From: Gemmatimonadales bacterium
Lineage (GTDB): Bacteria > Gemmatimonadota > Gemmatimonadetes > Gemmatimonadales > GWC2-71-9
DNA length: 9,783 nucleotides
Reading direction: 5' to 3'
NCBI GenBank assembly: GCA_030597435.1
Contig: JAUVRV010000068.1
Coordinates: 1 to 9,783 of the forward strand
Shown here: in pieces, positions 1 to 6,734 of the stretch
How positions within the stretch are numbered: position 1 is the stretch's first letter
Layout: the number at the start of each line of letters is the position of its first letter
Position numbers and translations under genes: made by a program
Notes under the pieces: model-generated
Told to the model about the DNA's origin: nothing
Databases searched by the model: none
Seen by the model: only the letters and a program-made list of their open reading frames with translations

Positions 1-1
1 A

Positions 2-1486
2 GGGGAGCCGGGGGAGTTCCCGTTCACCCGCGGCATCCACCCCACGATGTACCGTGGGCGTCTCTGGACGATGCGGCAATACGCCGGATTCGGAACGGCC
101 GAAGAGACCAACCACCGGTTTCGCGAGTTGCTCTCCGCCGGCCAGACCGGACTATCGGTAGCTTTCGACCTGCCGACTCAAATGGGGTGCGATTCCGACG
201 CCGCCATTGCCGAGGGCGAAGTCGGTCGTGCCGGGGTTGCCATCGACACAGTGGACGATCTGGCGATCCTGTTTGACGGCATCCCGCTGGATCATGTCTC
301 CACTTCGATGACCATCAACTCCACAGCAGGGATTCTGCTTGCCATGTACGTCGTCGTGGCCGCAGAGCAGGGTGTGAGCCGGGCCGATTTGCGGGGAACG
401 ATCCAGAACGACATTCTCAAGGAATACGTCGCCCGCGGCACCTACATCTATCCTACCGAACCTTCGCTGCGGCTGATCACAGACATCATCAGTTTCGTGT
501 CGCAAGAGCGGATGAACTTCAATCCGATCTCCATCAGCGGCTACCACATGCGAGAGGCGGGGGCGACGGCGGTCCAGGAAGTTGCCTTCACCTTTGCGAA
601 TGCCATCGAGTACGTCGACAGGGTTACGGCCGCCGGGCTGGACGTGGACCAGTTCGCTCCACAACTGTCGTTCTTCTTCGCGGCGCACAACGATCTGTTC
701 GAGGAGGTGGCCAAGTTCCGGGCAGCAAGGAGGCTGTGGGCCGAGATTGTGCGAGAGCGGTACGGAGGCAACGACAGGAGCTGCCGGCTCCGATTCCACA
801 CTCAGACCGCGGGCTCCACGCTGACGGCACAGCAACCCATGAACAACGTGGTTCGGGTTGCAATGCAGGCTCTGGCAGCAGTATTGGGTGGTACGCAGTC
901 ACTCCACACCAACAGCTATGACGAGGCGTTGGCACTTCCCACCGCCGACACCGCACGATTGGCACTCCGAACCCAGCAGATCATCGCACATGAGTCAGGC
1001 ACGGCCCAGACGGCGGACCCGTTGGGTGGTTCCTACTACGTCGAATCTCTGACGGAGAGCATCGAGCATGAGGTGCGGCGGCTTCTAGCCGAGATTTCGG
1101 AGCGGGGTGGTGCGGCGCGATCAATAGACCAGGGCTTCTTCCAGGACGCGATCGCCAAATCGGCCTATTCACATCAACGGTCCATCGAATCAGGTGACGT
1201 CGTCGTGGTAGGTGTCAACGAGTTCATCGAGGATACGGGACCCACCATCATTCCGGCACCTGACTATTCTCGACTTGCCCAGCTCCAGATCGAGCGGGTG
1301 CGACAAGCCAGGGCGGATCGGGATCAGACGCAGTGTAATTTGGCGCTCGCGGAGCTGGGGCGAGTCGCTGCCGCCAGCGACAGACTGATGCCAGTGATCA
1401 TCCAGGCGGTTCGAGCGCGAGCAACGGTCGGTGAGATCAGTGATGAGCTGCGGGATGTGTGGGGAACGTTTCGCAGTCCGGGTTGA
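2..1486 (+). CDS. Methylmalonyl-CoA mutase-type acyl-CoA mutase, large (catalytic) subunit; 5' truncated
   Basis: Catalyses a B12-dependent carbon-skeleton rearrangement of an acyl-CoA, most likely (R)-methylmalonyl-CoA to succinyl-CoA, in the cytoplasm. The reading frame is open from base 2 and begins inside the conserved PGEFPFTRGIHP region, so perhaps 35-50 N-terminal residues lie upstream; the ATG at 47 is internal. Family landmarks in order are RQYAGFGTAEETN, LSVAFDLPTQ, GTIQND, ARGTYIYPTEPS, SISGYH, RFHTQTAGSTLTAQQP and GGTQSLHTNSYDEAL. By recalled alignment to the human and Propionibacterium enzymes, the substrate-contacting Gln (TIQND), Arg (ARGTY) and the Tyr-His pair (SGYH) are kept. 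The usual Tyr of the MGYDSD motif is Cys (codon 188-190). The protein stops after GEISDELRDVWGTF with no DxHxxG cobalamin domain, as in stand-alone alpha subunits that work with a separate small B12-binding subunit, which is not in this window. Family is certain; the exact substrate is inferred. Confidence 0.95.
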   Translation, partial: GEPGEFPFTRGIHPTMYRGRLWTMRQYAGFGTAEETNHRFRELLSAGQTGLSVAFDLPTQMGCDSDAAIAEGEVGRAGVAIDTVDDLAILFDGIPLDHVSTSMTINSTAGILLAMYVVVAAEQGVSRADLRGTIQNDILKEYVARGTYIYPTEPSLRLITDIISFVSQERMNFNPISISGYHMREAGATAVQEVAFTFANAIEYVDRVTAAGLDVDQFAPQLSFFFAAHNDLFEEVAKFRAARRLWAEIVRERYGGNDRSCRLRFHTQTAGSTLTAQQPMNNVVRVAMQALAAVLGGTQSLHTNSYDEALALPTADTARLALRTQQIIAHESGTAQTADPLGGSYYVESLTESIEHEVRRLLAEISERGGAARSIDQGFFQDAIAKSAYSHQRSIESGDVVVVGVNEFIEDTGPTIIPAPDYSRLAQLQIERVRQARADRDQTQCNLALAELGRVAAASDRLMPVIIQAVRARATVGEISDELRDVWGTFRSPG

Positions 1487-1548
1487 CCCTCTGAAGCGGC
1501 TCGGCTAGGTTCGCTACTCGACCGGTAACCGGGTCCAAGTGAAGACAA
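1487..1548 (+). other. Short gap between the mutase gene and fmdB
   Basis: 62 nt with no convincing promoter, terminator or RNA. The only pattern is a doubled ACCGG (ACCGGTAACCGGGT at 1521-1534) of unknown meaning. Confidence 0.4.
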
Positions 1549-1836
1549 ATGCCAACATACCATTATATCTGTCCGCAATGCGGACACGACTACGAAAAGC
1601 TGCAGAAGATCAGCGATAACACTCGCATCAAATGCCCCGAATGCGGGACCGAAGGAGAGCGTCAGATTTCGGGTGGTGCCGGAATCGTGTTCAAAGGTTC
1701 CGGGTTCTACGAAACCGACTACAAGCGGGCAGGTGAGAAGAAGCCTTCCGAAAAGCCCAAGCAGGAAGAGGTCAAGAGCGCTTCCGACAAGAAGCCCAAG
1801 CAGAAAGACAAGCCCAAGACCGGAGCAGACTCCTGA
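1549..1836 (+). CDS. FmdB-family putative regulatory zinc ribbon protein
   Basis: Small 95-residue protein with the FmdB-type N-terminal zinc ribbon: MPTYHYICPQCGHDYEK, with CxxC pairs at Cys8/Cys11 and Cys29/Cys32 as presumed zinc ligands. The conserved GxxFKGSGFYxTDY stretch follows at residues 46-58. After residue 62 the chain becomes a low-complexity tail rich in Lys, Pro and Glu (several KKPS, KPKQ and DKPK blocks), typical of this family and probably disordered. The family is named for FmdB, a putative regulator of formamidase/amidase expression, but the role of most members is unknown, so no function is asserted. The start is ATG 62 nt after the mutase gene with only a weak purine-rich stretch (GAAGA) before it. 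The end overlaps the proposed CTG start of argS by 4 nt, suggesting translational coupling. Confidence 0.9.
   Translation: MPTYHYICPQCGHDYEKLQKISDNTRIKCPECGTEGERQISGGAGIVFKGSGFYETDYKRAGEKKPSEKPKQEEVKSASDKKPKQKDKPKTGADS
1822..1825 (+). promoter_or_regulatory. Shine-Dalgarno that supports the CTG start of argS
   Basis: GGAG lies inside the last codons of the fmdB gene, 7 nt before CTG 1833. No comparable purine motif sits at proper distance from the alternative TTG at 1866, where the preceding bases are CGGCTCCGCACCGAG. This site is the main sequence argument for the CTG start. Confidence 0.6.
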
Positions 1837-3482
1837 ACACCGGAGCCGACCGGCTCCGCACCGAGTTGCAGCGGGTCGTTGCGACACTCGGTGTGTCCGA
1901 CGTCGAGATTTCGCTGGAACGCCCCCGTGATGCGAGCCACGGTGATTTGGCCACCAATATCGCCCTGCAGCTCGCCAAGCGGCTGCAGCAAAAGCCACGT
2001 GAACTGGCCGAAGCACTCGTGTCCCGGCTCGATCTATCTTCTGGTGCTATATCCAAGACCGAAATCGCTGGCCCCGGCTTCATAAACTTCTGGCTTGCCG
2101 AAGCCGTACTCTCCGACGCGCTGCGCACCGTTCTAGATAGCGGGGAGCACTTCGGTCGTTCACGCGAAGGGGATGGTCGTAGCGTAAACGTCGAGTTTGT
2201 CTCCGCCAATCCCACGGGACCGTTGCACGTCGGTCACGGTCGCGGGGCTGCACTGGGCGATGCGATCGCTTCTCTGCTCGAAGCCACGGGGCACTCAGTG
2301 ACACGCGAGTTCTATGTGAACGACGCCGGTGTCCAGATCAACCGATTGGCGCAATCGGTCTGGGCTCGTGTGCAGCAGGCCGTGGGTCGTGAGGCTGAGA
2401 TCCCGGAAGGCGGGTACCACGGTGAGTACCTGCGTGCACTGGCGCAACAAATCCTCACCGAGCAAGGGGCAGACTTCGCCGATCTACCCGAAGCCGAGGC
2501 ACTGGAGCGCTGCCGCTCGATTGCGATCGAGAGCCAGCGCAAGGAGCAGGACCAGACTCTTGCCGCATTCGGTGTCGAGTTCGACGTCATCTACAACGAG
2601 AGCAGCCTCTACGAAAAGCGACTCGTGAGCGAAACGCTGGACGAGCTGGGAGACCGCGGGCTGGCTTACGAGAGAGACGGTGCAGTCTGGCTCGGCACGG
2701 CCAAGTACGGTGACGAGAAAGACAGAGTGCTCAGAAAGAGCGACGGGTCGTACACCTATTTCCTGCCGGATATTGCGTACCATCGTGATAAAGCTGCCCG
2801 GGGCTTCGATCGTGCCATCGACATCTGGGGCGCCGATCACCACGGTTATGTGGCTAGAATGACGGCTGCCATGAAGAGCCTTGGTGCCGGCGAGGGATTC
2901 TTTCAAGCAGTACTCGTGCAGCTGGTGCGCGTGATGCGACATGGTGAGGAGGTCCGATTCTCCAAGCGCGCTGGAACATTCGTAGCGTTGAGAGACCTCA
3001 TCGATGAGACCGGAGTCGATGCGGCCCGCTACTTTTTTCTCATGCGGAAGGCAGACGCACAGTTCGTATTCGACATCGATCTGGCAACGAAGCAATCGGA
3101 GGAGAACCCGGTATACTATGTCCAGTACGCGCATACCCGCATGGCAGGGATATTCCGAACGGCTCAGATCGAACCCGAGACTATGACCACCGATGGTGTC
3201 GATCTCTCACTGCTGTCCGAAGCTGACGAGCAGTCACTCCTCAAGCACATTGTGGAATTCCCCGCGATCGTCAGTCGTGCGGCGAGTTCACTCGAACCCC
3301 ACCGCGTGGTCGTGTACGTCGAAGAGCTGGCGCGCTTGGTGAACGGTTGGTATCACCGTCATCGGGTCGTTGGCTCGGGAGCAGACCTGGAACGTGCGCG
3401 ACTGGTTCTGGTTAGAGCGGCGCAAATCGTACTGGCCAACGGATTGAACATATTGGGCGTTTCAGCCCCGGAGCGTATGTAA
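1833..3482 (+). CDS. argS: Arginyl-tRNA synthetase (class I), probable CTG start
   Basis: Charges tRNA-Arg with arginine using ATP in the cytoplasm. Numbered from the CTG start (549 aa) it shows the ArgS-specific N-terminal domain with LERPRDASHGDLATN (about residues 28-42), the class I HIGH-type signature as SANPTGPLHVGHGRG (HVGH at 132-135), YVNDAG, IWGADHHGY, the degenerate KMSKS loop RFSKRAGT (from 375), the anticodon-binding helical region with YYVQYAHTRM, and the family-typical C-terminal Met. The first ATG/GTG/TTG-type start in frame is TTG 1866, but it would lose about 11 residues normally present and has no nearby Shine-Dalgarno. CTG 1833 has GGAG at 1822-1825 with 7-nt spacing and overlaps the fmdB stop as CTGA, so I prefer it. 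The pfkB-type kinase begins 2 nt after the stop. Function is certain; the start is inferred. Confidence 0.95.
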   Translation: MNTGADRLRTELQRVVATLGVSDVEISLERPRDASHGDLATNIALQLAKRLQQKPRELAEALVSRLDLSSGAISKTEIAGPGFINFWLAEAVLSDALRTVLDSGEHFGRSREGDGRSVNVEFVSANPTGPLHVGHGRGAALGDAIASLLEATGHSVTREFYVNDAGVQINRLAQSVWARVQQAVGREAEIPEGGYHGEYLRALAQQILTEQGADFADLPEAEALERCRSIAIESQRKEQDQTLAAFGVEFDVIYNESSLYEKRLVSETLDELGDRGLAYERDGAVWLGTAKYGDEKDRVLRKSDGSYTYFLPDIAYHRDKAARGFDRAIDIWGADHHGYVARMTAAMKSLGAGEGFFQAVLVQLVRVMRHGEEVRFSKRAGTFVALRDLIDETGVDAARYFFLMRKADAQFVFDIDLATKQSEENPVYYVQYAHTRMAGIFRTAQIEPETMTTDGVDLSLLSEADEQSLLKHIVEFPAIVSRAASSLEPHRVVVYVEELARLVNGWYHRHRVVGSGADLERARLVLVRAAQIVLANGLNILGVSAPERM

Positions 3483-3484
3483 AC

Positions 3485-4405
3485 GTGTCACTTCTCATTG
3501 TCGGTAGCGTAGCACTCGATACCGTAGAGACCCCTTTCGGGTCCAACACCGATGCACTTGGCGGGTCGGCAATCTATTTCAGCCACGCCGCCTGTCTGCT
3601 CCATCCAGTTCAGGTCGTAGGTGTGGTAGGCAGTGATTTTCCCATGGACATACTCGAGCGACTCGGCAACCGCGGTGTCGACGTGAGTGGCATAGAACGG
3701 AAGGATGGCGAGAGCTTTCGGTGGAAGGGAAAGTACTCCTACGACCTGCAGAACCGAGATACGCTCGAGACCAGACTCGGCGTGTTTGCCGATTTCAATC
3801 CCCGGATACCCGATCGGTTCAGGGATGCGGAGTATGTGTTTCTGGGCAACATCGATCCCGAGTTGCAGCTCAGCGTGCTAGACCAGATCAAGCAGCCGAA
3901 GTTGGTTGCCTGCGACACCATGAACTATTGGATCGAGAGCAAGCGTGACGTTCTGGTCGACCTGCTGCACCGCATCGACGTCTTGATGATCAACGATTCC
4001 GAAGCCCGGGAACTCTCGGGCGATTGGAACGTCTACCGGGCGGCGCGTTGGATCCTGCAACAAGGTCCTTCGGTCGCCGTCATCAAACAGGGAGAATACG
4101 GCGCGGTGTTGGTCGGGCAGGATCGGGTGTTCTACGTACCTGCGTTCCCGCTGGAGCAGGTGTTCGACCCGACTGGAGCGGGCGATTCCTTCGCCGGTGG
4201 CTTCATGGCTCACGTTGCCCGCACGGACGACACATCTCCGGAGAACCTGCGTCGAGCCATGGTCTATGGGGCCGCAATGGGCTCGTTCGCCGTCGAGCGG
4301 TTCTCCACGGAGCGCTTCGATGAGATCGGTGTGGCTGAGGTTACGGCGCGCGTGAGGGAGTTTGGGGAACTGGTGAGGTTCGATGTAGAACCGGAAGCTA
4401 CGTAG
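3485..4405 (+). CDS. PfkB (ribokinase) family carbohydrate kinase, substrate unknown
   Basis: A 306-residue ATP-dependent kinase of the PfkB/ribokinase fold, expected to phosphorylate a hydroxyl of a sugar, nucleoside or related small molecule in the cytoplasm. The N-terminal sugar-binding part starts SLLIVGSVALDTVE and has the GGSA motif at 26-29. The second PfkB signature DPTGAGDSFAGGF spans 228-240, with Asp234 as the expected catalytic base and GAGD as the anion hole. NDSEAR (170-175) matches the conserved N-x-x-E region. Length is typical. The start is GTG at 3485, 2 nt after the argS stop, with GGAG 11 nt upstream inside the end of argS, so it is probably translated from the same message. 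The chain resembles a PfkB subgroup without an assigned substrate (GSVALDTVETPFG start, DTMNYWI at 144-150). I cannot assign a substrate; adjacency to argS and purM does not decide it. Confidence 0.92.
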   Translation: MSLLIVGSVALDTVETPFGSNTDALGGSAIYFSHAACLLHPVQVVGVVGSDFPMDILERLGNRGVDVSGIERKDGESFRWKGKYSYDLQNRDTLETRLGVFADFNPRIPDRFRDAEYVFLGNIDPELQLSVLDQIKQPKLVACDTMNYWIESKRDVLVDLLHRIDVLMINDSEARELSGDWNVYRAARWILQQGPSVAVIKQGEYGAVLVGQDRVFYVPAFPLEQVFDPTGAGDSFAGGFMAHVARTDDTSPENLRRAMVYGAAMGSFAVERFSTERFDEIGVAEVTARVREFGELVRFDVEPEAT

Positions 4406-4416
4406 ATGCTCATCTC

Positions 4417-4480
4417 CTTCCCCTGCTTCCCCTCTTGATCAGGCCAGATGGAGAAGGGGAAACAGGGGAAGAAGGGGAAG
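4417..4480 (+). repeat. Imperfect inverted repeat built from 9-bp units, upstream of purM
   Basis: The 85-nt gap between the kinase gene and purM holds a pyrimidine-rich arm at 4417-4433 (two CCCC-containing units 9 bp apart) and a purine-rich tract in which GGGG recurs at 4456, 4465 and 4474, also 9 bp apart. The left arm pairs with 4455-4471 at 16 of 17 positions (mismatch C4426/A4462, 21-nt loop) or, one unit later, with 4464-4480, again 16 of 17 (mismatch G4425/A4472, 30-nt loop). No T-run follows, so it is not a standard intrinsic terminator. The purine tract is also the only ribosome-binding candidate for purM (ATG 4491). A role in RNA folding before purM is inference. Confidence 0.75.
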
Positions 4481-4490
4481 AAGTGAACTC

Positions 4491-5513
4491 ATGAGCAAGG
4501 CACAGAGATACAAGTCAGCCGGAGTCGACCTCGATGCCGCCGCGCTCGCCAAGCAGAGGATCAGCACGGCGGTATCGTCCACGCAGACGCCCTTGACCAT
4601 CGGAGGTTTCGGTGCCTTTGGTGGCATGGTACGTGTTCCGCCAGACGTACACGATCCGGCCCTCGTCATGAGCACCGACGGCGTTGGGACGAAGGTGCTG
4701 GTGGCCATCCTGGCGGGTATCCATGACACCGTTGGTGAAGACCTGCTCAATCACTCGGTTAATGACATCCTGGTCCACGGGGCCAAGCCAATAGCGTTTC
4801 TCGATTACATAGCCGGCTCCAACATGGAGGTCGATACGATCGCCGGCTTGGTCGAGGGCATCGCGCGCGGGTGCCGCGCTCATGACATGGCGCTCGTGGG
4901 AGGTGAGACGGCGCAAATGCCCGATGTGTATCACCCGGGTCACTACGATCTAGCCGGCACCATAGTGGGTGTCGTGACCGAGTCGGCAGCGCTGCACGGG
5001 GACGCGGTTGCTCCCGGCGACTGCTTGATTGGGTACGCATCCAGCGGTCTCCACACAAACGGTTACACACTTGCCAGGCAGATCATATTCGATGAGATGG
5101 GCCTCGCGATCGACGACGCGATACCGGGTGTCGGAGCCACGGTGGCCGCAGCGCTGCTCGCCGTGCATCGGAGCTATTTCGATGTCATCTATCCGGTAGT
5201 TGGCAACATGCACGCCCTGGCCCACATAACGGGCGGTGGGATACCGGGCAATCTCGACCGACCGCTGCCGCAGGGTTGCGGGGCCAGAGTGGACCGCTCG
5301 ACCTGGACCGTGCCCCCGCTGTTCCAAGTCCTGCAAGAGGCCGGCAAGGTCGATGAGGAGGAAATGTTCCAAGTGTTCAACATGGGCGTTGGGATGATCG
5401 CCGTTGTGCCGCGGATCCACGCGGACGTAGTGCGGACCTACGCGGAAAAAGAGGGCGTGGAGACGTGGGTGATTGGGGAGGTCGTGGAGGGGGATGGAGT
5501 TGAGATTCGCTGA
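4491..5513 (+). CDS. purM: Phosphoribosylformylglycinamidine cyclo-ligase (AIR synthetase)
   Basis: Fifth step of de novo purine synthesis: ATP-dependent closure of the imidazole ring, converting FGAM to AIR in the cytoplasm. The 340-residue length is usual. Motifs in order: YKSAGVDLDA at the N-terminus, STDGVGTK (61-68, the PurM-family nucleotide/phosphate loop), DLLNHSVNDILVHGAKP (84-100), LVGGETAQMPDVY (135-147), YASSGLHTNGY (182-192), HITGGGIPGN (245-254) and FNMGVGM near the C-terminus. All are intact. ATG 4491 follows a purine tract (GGGGAAGAAG at 4474-4483) rather than a classic Shine-Dalgarno. The gene is set apart from its neighbours by 85 nt upstream and 135 nt downstream, both with short-period repeats, in a window where other junctions are mostly overlaps or very short gaps. 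It may therefore be a separately controlled unit; no promoter is recognisable. Confidence 0.97.
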   Translation: MSKAQRYKSAGVDLDAAALAKQRISTAVSSTQTPLTIGGFGAFGGMVRVPPDVHDPALVMSTDGVGTKVLVAILAGIHDTVGEDLLNHSVNDILVHGAKPIAFLDYIAGSNMEVDTIAGLVEGIARGCRAHDMALVGGETAQMPDVYHPGHYDLAGTIVGVVTESAALHGDAVAPGDCLIGYASSGLHTNGYTLARQIIFDEMGLAIDDAIPGVGATVAAALLAVHRSYFDVIYPVVGNMHALAHITGGGIPGNLDRPLPQGCGARVDRSTWTVPPLFQVLQEAGKVDEEEMFQVFNMGVGMIAVVPRIHADVVRTYAEKEGVETWVIGEVVEGDGVEIR

Positions 5514-5524
5514 GTACTCGGCTG

Positions 5525-5564
5525 CCCGGTGTCCCGGTGTCCCGGTTTCCCGGGTGCCTGGGTT
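5525..5564 (+). repeat. Degenerate 8-bp tandem repeat between purM and ribD
   Basis: Five consecutive 8-bp units read CCCGGTGT, CCCGGTGT, CCCGGTTT, CCCGGGTG and CCTGGGTT, decaying toward the 3' side. They start 12 nt after the purM stop. Inside, 5541-5545 can pair with 5550-5554 (five G-C pairs, 4-nt loop), but no T-run follows, so termination is not supported. The remaining gap (5565-5648) shows no FMN riboswitch consensus and no promoter I can recognise. Confidence 0.8.
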
Positions 5565-5648
5565 TCTGGAACTGCGCGACGAAAACTGGCCTCTGGAGGG
5601 TTCGGTCTACTCAGCTTTGTTGCTCCGTACCTGGTCACCGTGCCGGCG

Positions 5649-6734
5649 ATGACTGAAGCACAGGCCATGGAGCTTGCACTTGAGCTGGCCCTCAAAGGCT
5701 GGGGCCGGGTTGCTCCTAATCCGCTGGTGGGTGCTGTTCTGCTCAAGGGCGGCCAGGTCGTGGGGCAGGGGTATCACCACGAGTACGGTGGGCCTCATGC
5801 GGAAGTCGAGGCGATCTCGAATTGCGAAGACCCCCACGACACGACCTGCGTCGTCAATCTCGAGCCCTGTTCCCACAGAGGCAAGACACCACCCTGTACT
5901 GACGCTTTAGTCATGGCTGGGGTGAAACGGGTGGTCTTCGCCATCTCCGATCCCGATCGCAATGCCGCCGACGGTGCAGCGAAGCTCCGGGCAGCCGGCG
6001 TCGAGGTGGAGTCAGGGCTGCTGGAGCGGGAAGCCAGGGCACTCAATGCGGCGTTCCTTTGGAGCAGGGTGAGGCCGGAGCGGCCGTTTGTAGCCCTCAA
6101 GCTGGCCACGTCCATGGATGGCTTTGTGGCGGACGAGTGGGGCAAATCCCAGTGGATCACCGGCGAAGAGGCTCGCAGCCACGCTCGCTGGCTCAGAGCT
6201 GGGTTCGATGCCATTGCGGTGGGTCGCGGCACGGCCGACGCCGACGACCCCCAACTCACTGCCCGCGGACCGGTCGTGCCTCGGGTGCCCGCCACACGGG
6301 TCGTCTTCACCCGCTCGGGCCGGATCCGGCGCGAGCTGGGGCTGATTCGGACGGCAGCCGAGACTCCCACCACCGTGGTTGTCTCGCCCGAAGCCGGGCG
6401 CGTGGTGGCAGAGGCGCTGCGAGGCACTCATGTTCAAGTTGTTGTAGCCAATGGACTTATGGAAGCTGTACAGGAGTTGCGGGCTCGCGGGATCGGCTCT
6501 GTAATGGTCGAAGGCGGGCCCAATCTGGCCGGCCAGCTGCTCGATGAGGACTTGGTCGACCGTTTATACTGGTATCAGGCGCCGATCCTGCTGGGCCGAG
6601 GGTTGGCTGCCTTCCCCCACAAGACAGCGACCCCACTAGGCGATGCTCGCCGCTGGGTCCCTACCGAGCGCAAGGTCCTCGGTGAGAGTAACTTACTGGT
6701 GGTGGATAAGGAGCTATGTTCACAGGGATCGTAA
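5649..6734 (+). CDS. ribD: Bifunctional riboflavin biosynthesis protein RibD (pyrimidine deaminase / reductase)
   Basis: Second and third steps of the pyrimidine branch: deamination of the GTP cyclohydrolase II product, then NADPH-dependent reduction of its ribosyl side chain. The 361-residue protein has an N-terminal cytidine-deaminase-like zinc domain with VAPNPLVGAV (21-30), the catalytic HAE at 50-52, and PCSHRGKTPPC with zinc ligands Cys74 and Cys83. The C-terminal reductase domain has KLATSMDGFVA (151-161), SQWITGEEAR (167-176), DADDPQLTAR and MVEGGPNLAG. ATG 5649 fits the usual start (MTEAQAMELALELA); GTG 5640 is a possible alternative. Reading from GTG 5529 would add a 40-residue leader drawn from the tandem repeat and is rejected. 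No good Shine-Dalgarno precedes the start. The 3' end overlaps ribE by 19 nt, implying coupling. The turn usually DPNPxVxGxG is DPDRNAADG here, a mild divergence outside the zinc site. Confidence 0.96.
   Translation: MTEAQAMELALELALKGWGRVAPNPLVGAVLLKGGQVVGQGYHHEYGGPHAEVEAISNCEDPHDTTCVVNLEPCSHRGKTPPCTDALVMAGVKRVVFAISDPDRNAADGAAKLRAAGVEVESGLLEREARALNAAFLWSRVRPERPFVALKLATSMDGFVADEWGKSQWITGEEARSHARWLRAGFDAIAVGRGTADADDPQLTARGPVVPRVPATRVVFTRSGRIRRELGLIRTAAETPTTVVVSPEAGRVVAEALRGTHVQVVVANGLMEAVQELRARGIGSVMVEGGPNLAGQLLDEDLVDRLYWYQAPILLGRGLAAFPHKTATPLGDARRWVPTERKVLGESNLLVVDKELCSQGS
6708..6713 (+). promoter_or_regulatory. Ribosome binding site of ribE, unusually close to the start
   Basis: AAGGAG lies inside the last codons of ribD and is separated from ATG 6716 by only 2 nt. 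Typical spacing is about 5-9 nt. The start itself is not in doubt because MFTGIV is the near-invariant N-terminus of riboflavin synthase. Confidence 0.55.

Noticed and set aside
1324..2016. Minus-strand open frame with a leucine-rich, membrane-like stretch opposite fmdB and argS
   Set aside because: The hydrophobic run is the complement of the Lys/Glu-rich codons of the FmdB tail, so it is a shadow rather than a membrane protein.
4417..4480. Intrinsic transcription terminator after the kinase gene
   Set aside because: The stem is strong, but no T-run follows the purine arm; it is followed by GAAGTGAACTC and the purM start.
5541..5554. Terminator hairpin after purM
   Set aside because: Only five G-C pairs arising from the tandem repeat phase, with no T-run after it.
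5529..5648. Longer RibD beginning at GTG 5529
   Set aside because: The extra 40 residues are translated from the 8-bp tandem repeat and gap, match nothing at the normal RibD N-terminus, and have no ribosome binding site. ATG 5649 matches the family start.
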